NCBI RefSeq assembly: GCF_000808015.1
Contig: NZ_JWHR01000015.1
Coordinates: forward strand, 1 to 13,614
Origin: Terrisporobacter othiniensis
Lineage (GTDB): Bacteria; Bacillota; Clostridia; Peptostreptococcales; Peptostreptococcaceae
Length of the DNA stretch: 13,614 nt
Direction of reading: 5' to 3'
Below the pieces are notes generated by a model. That model saw nothing but the letters and a program-made list of their open reading frames with translations. It did not search any database and was not told the origin of the DNA. The stretch's first letter is position 1. The number at the start of each line of letters is the position of its first letter. This document shows, piece after piece, positions 1 through 7,771 of this stretch. The translations under genes and the position numbers were made by a program.

Positions 1-126
1 TTTTTGAACTTTTGTAGTATGTGTTTTTTAAACAACAAAAATGAACTAAATCTATATTTATTTAATAATATAAAAATGTTAATCCTTATAATTTATTAGT
101 ATTTTAAATAAATTACCAAAAACTAG

Positions 127-154
127 TTAAAATTTTATTAATTGTTGATATATT
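127..154 (+). promoter_or_regulatory. Candidate extended -10 promoter of the antiporter gene
   Basis: An extended -10 element, TGA-TATATT (146-154), has a weak -35-like TTAAAA (127-132) with a 16-nt spacer. It predicts a transcript start near 161, so the mRNA would begin about 4 nt before the hairpin at 164-199. AT-rich DNA makes chance matches common, so this is a reasonable guess only. Confidence 0.4.
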
Positions 155-163
155 AGCACTTGT

Positions 164-199
164 GTACTAAGATGATGATATTAAGCATTGTCTTAGTAT
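164..199 (+). promoter_or_regulatory. Hairpin in the antiporter 5' leader
   Basis: Arms 164-177 and 186-199 form 14 continuous pairs, with a perfect TACTAAGA/TCTTAGTA core, three G-U pairs and an 8-nt loop. No T-run follows, so it does not look like a terminator. It lies 18 nt before the SD AAGGAG (218-223). It could be an mRNA-stabilising 5' stem, a protein-binding RNA hairpin or, at DNA level, an operator. Confidence 0.5.
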
Positions 200-230
200 C
201 TAATTATTTGTTTAGTAAAGGAGAAGTATT

Positions 231-1481
231 ATGGAGTCATATAGTTATATTTTAGATATTGCTTTAATTTTAATTTCTACTAAGTTATGTGGATTAATTT
301 CTAGAAGGTGTCAAATGCCTCAGGTAGTTGGAGCTTTATTTGCTGGTTTGATTTTAGGACCAGCAGTTTTAAATATAGTTCATGAAACAGAGTTTTTAAC
401 TCAGTTAGCTGAGATAGGTGTAATTTTGTTAATGTTCTTTGCTGGTTTGGAGACAGATATAAGTGAACTGAAACATTCAGGAAAAGCATCTTTAGTTACT
501 GCTATTTTGGGAATTATAGTTCCACTTGTTGGTGGATTTTTAGTTGCAATGTATTTTAATCGCCAAGGAATAATGATATTTGGAGATAGTTCAAGTGTAT
601 TTCTTCAAAATATATTTATAGGAACTATTCTTACAGCAACATCAGTTAGTATAACTGTTGAAACACTAAAAGAAATGGGGAAATTAAATTCTAAGGTAGG
701 AAATACCATACTAGGGGCGGCAATTATTGATGATATACTTGGCATTATTGCATTGACAATAGTTATTAGTTTTTCCGACCCTAATGTAAATATAGCTGAA
801 GTATTAATGAAAATATTTTTATTTTTCATATTTGCTGCTATCTCTTGTGGCATCTTTTATATTATATTTAAAAATTGGCTTGATAAAGATGCAAAGCATA
901 AGAGACGTTATGTAATAGCAGTATTTGCTTTTTGTTTATTTTTATCATATATATCAGAAACATATTTCGGTGTGGCAGATATAACTGGTGCTTTTATAGC
1001 AGGGCTTACTTTATCACCTCTTAGTAAGAAATATTATATTGAAGAGAAACTAGATACAGTATCCTATGCATTTTTAGCACCCATATTCTTTGCCAGTATT
1101 GGTTTAAAGGTAGTACTTCCTAATATGAGTGTTGTTGTATTATTATTTGCCGTTGTCCTTACTATGGTAGCTGTTATATCAAAGGTAATAGGTTGCGGAC
1201 TTGGGTGTAAGTTATTTAAATATACAAATAGAGAGTCTCTACAAGTTGGGATAGGGATGGTATCTAGAGGTGAGGTAGCTTTAATCGTTGCTAATAAAGG
1301 ATTTAGTGCAGGATTAATTAATACTACTGTTTTAGCTCCAATTTTAATTGTGGTTATTGCTACTACTATATTGTCTCCCATATTGTTAAAGATGTCATAT
1401 ACTTATAAAACTAAGTGGGAAAAATCAGAGTTAAATAGTATAGACCTAAATATGGGGGCTATAAAAGATACTGAATTTTAA
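231..1481 (+). CDS. CPA2-family Na+(K+)/H+ antiporter, inner membrane
   Basis: This is a 416-aa, strongly hydrophobic protein with about 12 likely membrane segments. It matches the KefB/GerN/NapA group, which exchanges protons for Na+ or K+ in pH and cation homeostasis. The second membrane segment has the family pattern PQVVGALFAGLILGP (30-44). TATSVS (135-140) resembles the unwound segment of this fold. IIDD (165-168) holds the paired acidic residues that bind cation and proton (D167, D168). ADITGAFIAG (249-258) and SRGE (345-348) are further family motifs. It lacks the C-terminal TrkA-N domain of full KefB/KefC proteins, so it is the short antiporter form. AAGGAG lies 7 nt before the ATG. 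It appears to be a single-gene unit ending in the terminator shared with argG. The ion preferred cannot be read from the sequence. Confidence 0.88.
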   Translation: MESYSYILDIALILISTKLCGLISRRCQMPQVVGALFAGLILGPAVLNIVHETEFLTQLAEIGVILLMFFAGLETDISELKHSGKASLVTAILGIIVPLVGGFLVAMYFNRQGIMIFGDSSSVFLQNIFIGTILTATSVSITVETLKEMGKLNSKVGNTILGAAIIDDILGIIALTIVISFSDPNVNIAEVLMKIFLFFIFAAISCGIFYIIFKNWLDKDAKHKRRYVIAVFAFCLFLSYISETYFGVADITGAFIAGLTLSPLSKKYYIEEKLDTVSYAFLAPIFFASIGLKVVLPNMSVVVLLFAVVLTMVAVISKVIGCGLGCKLFKYTNRESLQVGIGMVSRGEVALIVANKGFSAGLINTTVLAPILIVVIATTILSPILLKMSYTYKTKWEKSELNSIDLNMGAIKDTEF

Positions 1482-1486
1482 TATAG

Positions 1487-1518
1487 AAAAGTCTACTTAT
1501 TAATTAAGTAGACTTTTT
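1487..1518. terminator. Bidirectional intrinsic terminator between antiporter and argG
   Basis: A 13-bp perfect stem (1487-1499 with 1505-1517) encloses a 5-nt loop. It ends in TTTTT on the + strand and TTTT on the - strand. It lies 5 bp after the antiporter stop and 16 bp after the argG stop, so it serves both converging genes. Confidence 0.85.
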
Positions 1519-1533
1519 ACATATGAGGAAATT

Positions 1534-2739
1534 TTATTTACTATTTTTTTTATCTTTCATTGCATTAATTTTAAGTGGAAGGGTAAATAAGTTTATAAAT
1601 CCTTCAGCATCTTTATGATCATATAATTCACTGTCACCAAATGAAGAAATACTTTCATCATATAATGCATTTTCAGTAAATATTCCAGCAGGTTTTATAT
1701 TTCCTTTGTATAGTTTAAGTTTTACTGAACCTGTTACATTTTCTTGAGTTTCATCCATGAAAGCTGTTATTGCACTACAAGCTTTTGAGTACCATTTTCC
1801 ATTATATATTAAGTCAGCATATTCTAGAGATAATCTTTGTTTTAAATGAAGAGAATCTTTGTCTAGTGTTGCACTTTCTAAGTAGTTGTGAGCTGTGTAT
1901 AGTATTTCTCCTCCTGGAGTTTCGTATATTCCTCTAGATTTCATTCCAACTAATCTATTTTCTAATATTTCTACTATTCCTATGCCATGTTTACATCCTA
2001 GACTATCTAAAGCTTCTAATAGTTCGACTGGAGATAATTCTTCATTGTTAACTTTCTTAGGAACACCTTGTTCAAAATATATTTCTACATATTCTGCCAC
2101 GTCGCAAGCATCTTCTGGTGATTTTGTCTTTTTATAAATATCTTTATTATGCTCATTTTGTAAACACTCTATATCTCCACCTTCTGTTGATACATGAAAT
2201 AAATTATCATCAACAGAGTAAATTTTCTTTTTAGTAGCTACGACTGGTATATTATGTTCAGATGCATAGTCGATTGCATCTTCTCTAGATTTTATATCCC
2301 ACATTCTCCAAGGTGCAATTACCTTAATAGATGGATCTAGAGCTGCTATTGTACCTTCAAAACGAACTTGGTCATTTCCTTTTCCAGTACATCCATGACA
2401 AATATATTTAGCGCCTTCTTTTTGAGCTATTTCTACTAATTTTTTAGCTATTATTGGTCTTGCAAGAGCAGTCCCAAGTAAATATCTTCCTTCATATTTT
2501 GTTTCAGCTTTTATAGCTGCATAAATTGTTGTAGTTATAAATTCCTCTTTTAAATCTTCACAATAAGCTTTTATGGCACCACTTGCAATAGCCTTATCAT
2601 GTATTTTATCCATATCATCATCTTGGCCCACATTGGCACAAACAGCAATTACATCTATATCATAGTTTTCCTTTAGCCATGGTATTATTATAGATGTATC
2701 TAATCCACCTGAATATGCTAGTACTACTTTTTCTTTCAT
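1534..2739 (-). CDS. argG: Argininosuccinate synthase
   Basis: This enzyme joins citrulline and aspartate using ATP, giving argininosuccinate in the penultimate step of arginine synthesis in the cytoplasm. At 401 aa it has normal length. The N-terminal PP-loop AYSGGLDTS (8-16) binds ATP, and [10 protein letters not shown] (86-95) and [13 protein letters not shown] (115-127) are strongly conserved family blocks. The usual [13 protein letters not shown] has Cys in place of Ala here. The start ATG follows an AAGGGGG ribosome site. The leader is a T-box whose specifier reads AGA, so expression should rise when tRNA-Arg is uncharged. argH, the usual partner, does not follow; the next gene downstream is convergent. 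The enzyme may use citrulline made or imported elsewhere. Confidence 0.97.
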   Translation of the reverse strand: MKEKVVLAYSGGLDTSIIIPWLKENYDIDVIAVCANVGQDDDMDKIHDKAIASGAIKAYCEDLKEEFITTTIYAAIKAETKYEGRYLLGTALARPIIAKKLVEIAQKEGAKYICHGCTGKGNDQVRFEGTIAALDPSIKVIAPWRMWDIKSREDAIDYASEHNIPVVATKKKIYSVDDNLFHVSTEGGDIECLQNEHNKDIYKKTKSPEDACDVAEYVEIYFEQGVPKKVNNEELSPVELLEALDSLGCKHGIGIVEILENRLVGMKSRGIYETPGGEILYTAHNYLESATLDKDSLHLKQRLSLEYADLIYNGKWYSKACSAITAFMDETQENVTGSVKLKLYKGNIKPAGIFTENALYDESISSFGDSELYDHKDAEGFINLFTLPLKINAMKDKKNSK

Positions 2740-2778
2740 TGTTATTGTCCCCCTTTTATTTCCCTTGTTTTTTTCAAT

Positions 2779-2809
2779 AAAAAAAGTCCCTTGGAATTAA
2801 CCAAGAGAC
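2779..2809 (-). terminator. T-box-controlled intrinsic terminator of the argG leader
   Basis: On the - strand GTCTCTTGG and CCAAGGGAC form a 9-bp stem (one G-U pair) with a TTAATT loop, followed by seven T. The 5' arm (TCTCT) can instead pair with AGAG of the T-box sequence, giving the competing antiterminator. Confidence 0.92.
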
Positions 2810-3031
2810 GAATTTACCGCGTTACCACTCTAATTAATAGCATTTATAAATACTATTCACTCTTCCTTTTAAGGCAAGGCTACCTATTATCATACTATTT
2901 TCAGATAATCTTCTCCAAAGCTCTATTCACTTAAATTATATTATTGAGCTTCCACCATCCCCAATTCTCTATAAATACAAATTTTAAGTTACTTCTCTTT
3001 TTCACTGAATTTTGTATATTTAATTTAATAT
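2779..3031 (-). promoter_or_regulatory. T-box riboswitch leader of argG, probable arginine specifier AGA
   Basis: On the - strand the leader carries the T-box signature AGAGTGGTAACGCGG (2831-2817), whose bulge pairs with the tRNA acceptor end. It is followed by an intrinsic terminator (2809-2779). Stem I is recognisable: ACTTAAA pairs with TTTAAGT around an internal loop with AGTA on the 5' side and GAATAGAG on the 3' side. Its distal part has GGGGATGGTGGAAGC. In the specifier loop, the triplet after GAAT is AGA (2924-2922), an arginine codon that fits argG. The reading by phase GAA-UAG would be a stop, which supports the chosen register. Uncharged tRNA-Arg should favour the antiterminator. 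The T-box assignment is very secure; the specifier register is likely but done by eye. Confidence 0.94.
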
Positions 3032-3037
3032 GTTTAA

Positions 3038-3066
3038 ATAATAGTTGAATTTCTAATTATTGTCAA
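3038..3066 (-). promoter_or_regulatory. Sigma-A promoter of argG
   Basis: A perfect -35 TTGACA (3066-3061) is followed by exactly 17 nt and then TATTAT (3043-3038) on the - strand. The predicted start is near 3031, just before T-box stem I. The -35 begins at the base directly after the TAG stop codon of the upstream acetyltransferase gene. Confidence 0.8.
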
Positions 3067-3495
3067 CTATTCTAAATATTTTTTTAAAAAGAATCTTTTA
3101 TGGTCTTTGGGACAATTATCTAAGACACCAAACAGTTCATATCCGTTTTTTATATAAAAGTTCTTAGCTTGAAAATCAAAAGTATCTAAGTGGATTAAAT
3201 AACACTTTTCTTTTTTTGCAATGTTTTCTATTTCAAATAATAACTTTTCACCAAGACCGAAGCCTCTATAGTTTTCATTTATCCAAAGTGCATCGATATA
3301 AATAACATTCCAACAATACATTTTGGCAAGAATTCCACCTACAACTTCTTTATCATCATTTTCTACGATTTTATTTAGCCATACATAGGCTACTTCTTGT
3401 GTTTGTGGTACTTTTGATAAGTTGTATTCTACTAATTTTTCAATAATATAATCAGAGTCTTCTTGATTTCCATTTTTTATAGTTAAATTATTCAA
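3067..3495 (-). CDS. GNAT-family N-acetyltransferase, substrate unknown
   Basis: This small cytoplasmic acetyl-CoA-dependent acetyltransferase is about 142 aa, a usual length for a single GNAT domain. Motif A is YIDALWINENYRGFGLG, whose R-G-F-G-L-G (residues 77-82 from the TTG start) binds the pyrophosphate of acetyl-CoA. The C-terminal FYIKNGYELFGV matches the conserved 'xFYxxxGFxxxG' strand. I chose TTG at 3495. The only strong ribosome site, GGGGGG (3507-3502), touches the upstream ATG (3501) with no spacing, but lies 6 nt before the TTG. An ATG start would add just Met-Tyr. The gene lies directly after truA and is probably cotranscribed with it. No terminator separates it from the argG promoter. 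The acceptor molecule cannot be inferred. Confidence 0.82.
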   Translation of the reverse strand: MNNLTIKNGNQEDSDYIIEKLVEYNLSKVPQTQEVAYVWLNKIVENDDKEVVGGILAKMYCWNVIYIDALWINENYRGFGLGEKLLFEIENIAKKEKCYLIHLDTFDFQAKNFYIKNGYELFGVLDNCPKDHKRFFLKKYLE

Positions 3496-3513
3496 ATACA
3501 TCCCCCCATAGAA

Positions 3514-4251
3514 TTAATATTGAACTTTAAATAAATATAGACCTTTTGCTGGTGCTGTTTCAGAAGCTACTTTTCTGTCCTTAGCTTCTAAAATTTCTTT
3601 TACAGCCGTAGGCTTTATTTTACCTAGACCTGCATCTATTAAGGTTCCAACTATTATTCTTACCATGTTGTATAAGAATCCATCACCTTTAACATATATT
3701 TCTATCATGTTATTTTTTTCAACTATATCAATAGATTCAATTGTTCTAACATGGCTTTTCTTTTTTGATTTTGAAGAAGCGAAGCTTGAAAAATCGTGTT
3801 CTCCAATTAAATAAGTACTAGCTTCTTTCATAAGATCTAGATTTAATTTTTTAGTAATATGAGCTGTATATTTTCTAAAAAATGGATTATGGAATTTATT
3901 ATTATCTATTTTGTATAAATAAACCTTAGATTTAGCATTGTATCTAGAGTGGAATCTATCATTTACTTCTTCTATATCTTTTATAACTATAGATTCAGGT
4001 AGATATTTATATAAATACTTTTGAATTTTTTCCACAGATTCACTACAATCAGTTTTGAAGTTTACAACCTGACCCATTGCATGAACACCCATATCTGTTC
4101 TTCCAGAACCTATTATTTCAATAGACTCATTAGTAAGTTTGTTAAGAACATCTTCTATTTTACCTTGCACAGTATTATCATTATCTTTTAATCTTTGGAA
4201 ACCTTTAAAATTGCTTCCATCATATTGTACGATCATTTTTATATTTCTCAT
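3514..4251 (-). CDS. truA: tRNA pseudouridine(38-40) synthase TruA
   Basis: TruA converts uridines 38-40 in the anticodon arm of several tRNAs to pseudouridine. The 245-aa length is typical. GSGRTDMGVHA (48-58) is the catalytic block, with D53 as the nucleophilic aspartate; YDGSNFKGFQ (10-19) is the conserved N-terminal strand. FLYNMVRIIVGTL near residue 195 is the C-terminal family motif. The ATG has AAAGGA upstream. In many Firmicutes truA lies at the end of the ribosomal-protein/ECF-transporter cluster; here it stands apart with an acetyltransferase, so it may be a second copy. It is transcribed from the TTGACA promoter at 4348-4376. Confidence 0.95.
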   Translation of the reverse strand: MRNIKMIVQYDGSNFKGFQRLKDNDNTVQGKIEDVLNKLTNESIEIIGSGRTDMGVHAMGQVVNFKTDCSESVEKIQKYLYKYLPESIVIKDIEEVNDRFHSRYNAKSKVYLYKIDNNKFHNPFFRKYTAHITKKLNLDLMKEASTYLIGEHDFSSFASSKSKKKSHVRTIESIDIVEKNNMIEIYVKGDGFLYNMVRIIVGTLIDAGLGKIKPTAVKEILEAKDRKVASETAPAKGLYLFKVQY

Positions 4252-4347
4252 ATTGTTTTTCCTTTTAGAATTATATTTTTTATCTATATTTTAATTTGTA
4301 ACTTTTTATATTAGAAAAGCAAATTTTATAAATAGAATTGTTATTTC

Positions 4348-4376
4348 ATATTATACTTAAATTATTTTATTGTCAA
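4348..4376 (-). promoter_or_regulatory. Promoter of the truA-acetyltransferase operon
   Basis: A perfect TTGACA (4376-4371) is followed on the - strand by overlapping -10 choices: TAATAT after 17 nt (4353-4348), or TATAAT after 15 nt (4355-4350). The 17-nt option has the better spacing. The 5' leader to the truA ATG would be about 90 nt, and I see no clear structure in it. Confidence 0.65.
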
Positions 4377-4382
4377 TGTTAA

Positions 4383-4413
4383 TACACTTAAATAGTTTAA
4401 CAATTTAAGTGTA
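4383..4413 (-). terminator. Stem-loop downstream of the SNF2 gene, probable terminator
   Basis: An 11-bp perfect stem, TACACTTAAAT with ATTTAAGTGTA, encloses a 9-nt loop and lies 20 bp after the SNF2 stop. The tail on the - strand (ATTAACATTG) is poor in T, so termination may be weak. The truA promoter follows almost at once, so some read-through into truA is possible. Confidence 0.55.
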
Positions 4414-4433
4414 AGTTACTAGATATATTGATA

Positions 4434-7400
4434 TTATCTAAGTAAATCAATTAATTCTTCTTCTGATAAACTACTTAATACATTTGTATTATTTAAATTT
4501 CCATCAATCATATCATGAATTAATTCTGATTTTTTCTGTTGAAGCTCTACTATCTTCTCTTCTATTGTTCCTTTGGAAATTAATTTTATAACCTCTACCA
4601 CTTGCTTTTGACCAATTCTATGAGCTCTATCACTTGCTTGATTTTCTACTGATGGATTCCACCATGGGTCAAAATGAATTACTGTATTTGCAGATGTTAA
4701 ATTTAAACCAGTTCCTCCAGCTTTAAGAGAAATTAAAAATACTTTTATTTCTTTATTATTGTTGAAACTATCCACTAAAGTTATTCTATCTTTTGCAGAA
4801 GTACTTCCATCTAAATAATAAAAATTAATATGATTTTTATCTAGTCTTTTACCTATATTTTTTAAAACAGAAGTGAACTGAGAAAATACTAGGATTTTAT
4901 TATCTTTTTCAATATAATCTTTTATTATTTCCAAGCAAGTATCAGTTTTTGCACTTTTACCTTTGTATCCTTCTACAATTATGCTTGGGTCTAAACATAA
5001 TTGTCTAAGTTTCGTAAGATATGAAAATATGGTTATTTTATTTTTAATATCCTTTTTCTCCTGTAATCTTTTCTTTATTTCTTCAACATAAATGCCGTAG
5101 GTATTTTTTTGAGCTTTGCCCATTTCCACATAAAACTCTTTTTCTATTTTAGGCGGAAGCTCTTTGATAACCTGTGATTTTGTTCTTCTAAGAATAAATG
5201 GTTTTATCATTCTTTTTAGATTTTCCACTTGTTCAGGGTCTTTTATAAATATGGCATTGAACTTAGTTAAACTATATAAGTAACCTGGCATAATAAAATC
5301 AAAAATAGACCATAGTTCTAATAAATTATTCTCAATAGGCGTTCCAGTTAAGGCAAATTTATTAATTGCATTTATTGATTTTACAGCATCAGAAGAAGAA
5401 GCTAATGGATTTTTTATATTTTGAGCTTCGTCTATAATACAATAATCAAAATGAAGCTTTTCGTATTCTTCTATATCATTTCTAAGTGAACCATAAGTTG
5501 TTAATATAATATCAAAATCATTAATGTTTTTAATTATATTTAATCTTTCTTTTTTTAGTCCATGACTGATTCCCACTGATAAAGATGGAGCAAACTTTTC
5601 AAACTCACTTTTCCAGTTATGAATTAAAGATGTTGGAGTTACTATTAAAGTTTTTCTATTTGGCTTACTTAATAGGAAAGTAATTGTTTGTATTGTCTTA
5701 CCTAGCCCCATTTCATCTGCTAAAATCCCACCAAAACCTAAATAATCTAAAGTTTCAAACCAGTTAAGAGAATCAACTTGGTAATCCCGTAGGGTTGCAT
5801 TTAGTCCGTCAGGAATTTTAATTTCTTTTTTGTCTATATTTCTGAATTTCTCAATAATATTATTCATATTTTCGATTCCAGAAATATAAGGCAACTTTTT
5901 CTCCGTAAGGAGATGATTTATGAACATGGCTTTACTTGAGTGTATTTTCATATTTTTTATATTGTCAGTAAAACCTAAGCTGTCCATAAGTTTAAACATT
6001 TCTTTAGTTTCATTATCTTCAAGATTTATAAAGTCTCCGTTACCTAATTTATAATATTTTTTATGGCTTTTAAATGCTTTTATAATATTTTTATATTCTA
6101 GAGGGTCTACACCATCGATTTCAAAATTAAAATCTAAATAATGATTAATTTCCTCTCCTAAACCTACTCTAAAAGCAGAAGAATTATGGATTTTTCTTTC
6201 TTTTAATTTATCAGAGTAGTATACTTCTCCAATATTTTTAAGTCTATTAATTTCACTATTTAAAAAATCATATAACTGATTATCCTTTCCTTTAAATACA
6301 TATTTATCCTTATCTTTTTCAAAGTAATTGGAATATAATCTATAAATAGCTTCATTTTCTTTTTCTAAGTCTCTTATAACAAATTGTTTTTTATTATCTT
6401 CATTATAAGAAAAAGAAATTTTACATGTTACATTACTATCTTCCAAGTCAAAGAAGTATTTTATTTTTAAGTCCTTAGAAATATTATTTTTTATTTTTTC
6501 ATCTATAATTACACGATCACAAATTTTTTCTATTTTAGGTATCATGTCACTTAAAACTTGACTTACATTTTCTAGCGGAAAGCTTACTTCTTTAAACTCA
6601 CTTAATATAGCGTGAAGTTTTTTATAATATATACCGTTTTCGCTATTTAATAAATAGATATCTCCTTTATAAAAGACCACATCACCTTTTAATGATATGG
6701 GGAAAGGAAGCTTATCTTCACATTTTAATATGACTTCATTATTATTCCACTCTAAATTTATGTCTATAGGAAGATTGCTTTCAATAACACTTGGGCGGTA
6801 GTACATATTTCTAAATTTAAAATCAAAACTTCTATAAGAAAGTGATTCAAATAGCCTTCTAACATTAGAGCCTTTGACAGTTAAATATTTAAAGTTTTTT
6901 TGTGGTAAATTATAAGATAAATCCATTCCATATTCTTCTATCATTTGAACTATTTTTTCATCTTCATATTCAAAATAACTATTTAATGGATTGTATAGGA
7001 AATCCACACCAAATATTAAGTCTTTTGATTCTAATCTAGAGTAAGCAAACTCTTTTAAATCTTTCATAACATACATTTTATCTATACCTATTTTAAAGTC
7101 ACAAGCTACACTGTTCTCCCCTATATACTCTACTCTTACATCTAGTTTAACTTTTTCTATTTCTTTATTTTTAAAATAATCTAGTAGTTCTTTGTTGATA
7201 TAATTTTTATTTCTTTTTATTTTATTATCATTTTTTAATACAATTGTTGTTTGTTTTAAGTTACTTATTATATCTGATTTTAATAAATTAACTACATATA
7301 GCGTTGAAGCTACAATATGTTTACATATGTTATATTTTCCGAAGGAACTTTTATTTTTATAGTCTTCACAAGTACAAATTGTATTTACTATTTCTTTATT

Positions 7401-7604
7401 CTTTAAATCTATTGTAATAGCTGGATAATATACAGTGTTATGATTAGCAGAAGCTACTTTACCATCAATATTTAAAACTTTATCTTCATTATTATATTTA
7501 ATTTCTTGAACATATCCATCTTTATAATACTCTTGTCCTCTACTCAATCTTAGTTTGTCAGTATTATTAATTAATATATCATTTACTATTCTAAAGTCCA
7601 TCAT
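4434..7604 (-). CDS. SWIM zinc-finger SNF2-family helicase-like ATPase
   Basis: This 1056-aa protein is a DNA-dependent ATPase of the Swi2/Snf2 type, expected to move on or remodel protein-DNA complexes rather than unwind DNA. The N-terminal SWIM zinc finger has C77-x-C79 and C94-x-H96. A long, poorly conserved middle region (about 110-590) fits the bacterial SNF2-associated domain. The C-terminal half has the complete motor: Walker A DEMGLGKT (630-637), DEAQ (725-728), TGTP (753-756), LVFSQF (905-910), GGTGLNL (963-969) and DRAHRIGQ (992-999) with the arginine finger. No motif is missing, so it should be active. The first two codons are both ATG. The SD AGGTGA sits better for the second (7601), and residue numbers here count both. 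Single-gene unit; no restriction or defence partner lies beside it. Its cellular role is unknown. Confidence 0.95.
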   Translation of the reverse strand: MMDFRIVNDILINNTDKLRLSRGQEYYKDGYVQEIKYNNEDKVLNIDGKVASANHNTVYYPAITIDLKNKEIVNTICTCEDYKNKSSFGKYNICKHIVASTLYVVNLLKSDIISNLKQTTIVLKNDNKIKRNKNYINKELLDYFKNKEIEKVKLDVRVEYIGENSVACDFKIGIDKMYVMKDLKEFAYSRLESKDLIFGVDFLYNPLNSYFEYEDEKIVQMIEEYGMDLSYNLPQKNFKYLTVKGSNVRRLFESLSYRSFDFKFRNMYYRPSVIESNLPIDINLEWNNNEVILKCEDKLPFPISLKGDVVFYKGDIYLLNSENGIYYKKLHAILSEFKEVSFPLENVSQVLSDMIPKIEKICDRVIIDEKIKNNISKDLKIKYFFDLEDSNVTCKISFSYNEDNKKQFVIRDLEKENEAIYRLYSNYFEKDKDKYVFKGKDNQLYDFLNSEINRLKNIGEVYYSDKLKERKIHNSSAFRVGLGEEINHYLDFNFEIDGVDPLEYKNIIKAFKSHKKYYKLGNGDFINLEDNETKEMFKLMDSLGFTDNIKNMKIHSSKAMFINHLLTEKKLPYISGIENMNNIIEKFRNIDKKEIKIPDGLNATLRDYQVDSLNWFETLDYLGFGGILADEMGLGKTIQTITFLLSKPNRKTLIVTPTSLIHNWKSEFEKFAPSLSVGISHGLKKERLNIIKNINDFDIILTTYGSLRNDIEEYEKLHFDYCIIDEAQNIKNPLASSSDAVKSINAINKFALTGTPIENNLLELWSIFDFIMPGYLYSLTKFNAIFIKDPEQVENLKRMIKPFILRRTKSQVIKELPPKIEKEFYVEMGKAQKNTYGIYVEEIKKRLQEKKDIKNKITIFSYLTKLRQLCLDPSIIVEGYKGKSAKTDTCLEIIKDYIEKDNKILVFSQFTSVLKNIGKRLDKNHINFYYLDGSTSAKDRITLVDSFNNNKEIKVFLISLKAGGTGLNLTSANTVIHFDPWWNPSVENQASDRAHRIGQKQVVEVIKLISKGTIEEKIVELQQKKSELIHDMIDGNLNNTNVLSSLSEEELIDLLR

Positions 7605-7633
7605 TTCACCTGCTTCTAAGTATTATAAATTTC

Positions 7634-7662
7634 ATTATATAACTGTTATTAAACTACTTCAA
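7634..7662 (-). promoter_or_regulatory. Sigma-A promoter of the SNF2 gene
   Basis: On the - strand TTGAAG (7662-7657) is followed by 17 nt and a perfect TATAAT (7639-7634). The predicted leader is about 25 nt and contains the AGGTGA ribosome site. Confidence 0.78.
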
Positions 7663-7693
7663 TGACCATACTAAAAAAAACTTCTCCAATACG

Positions 7694-7735
7694 TTGGTAT
7701 ACCAATAATTTATGGTTAAAAAAAAAAATTATTGG
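7694..7735. repeat. Palindrome TTGGTATACCAA with an overlapping inverted repeat
   Basis: TTGGTATACCAA (7694-7705) is a perfect 12-bp palindrome. Its right half also belongs to a second 10-bp inverted repeat, CCAATAATTT (7702-7711) with AAATTATTGG (7726-7735), around a loop containing an A11 run (7718-7728). The two pairings exclude each other. The site lies between the divergent SNF2 and four-helix-bundle genes, so an operator for either or both is likely. The palindrome resembles GntR-type operators in general form, but no regulator is identified. Confidence 0.5.
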
Positions 7736-7741
7736 CATAAT
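7713..7741 (+). promoter_or_regulatory. Candidate extended -10 promoter of the four-helix-bundle gene
   Basis: TGG-CATAAT (7733-7741) forms an extended -10, with a weak -35 TGGTTA (7713-7718) at 17-nt spacing. The spacer is mostly an A11 tract. The predicted start is near 7748, giving a short leader that keeps the AAGGAG ribosome site. Confidence 0.35.
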
Positions 7742-7771
7742 AAAAATAGAATCTTATAAGGAGTGGTTAAA

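Noticed and set aside
1064..1381. 105-codon open frame on the - strand inside the antiporter gene
   Set aside because: It is antisense to a clear membrane protein. Its composition (runs of T, I, N, V) is what a reversed hydrophobic gene gives, and it has no ribosome site.
7732..7760. TTGGCA-17-TATAAG as promoter of the four-helix-bundle gene
   Set aside because: Spacing is ideal, but the transcript would start near 7767, after the AAGGAG ribosome site, giving an almost leaderless GTG gene. The extended -10 at 7733-7741 is more sensible.
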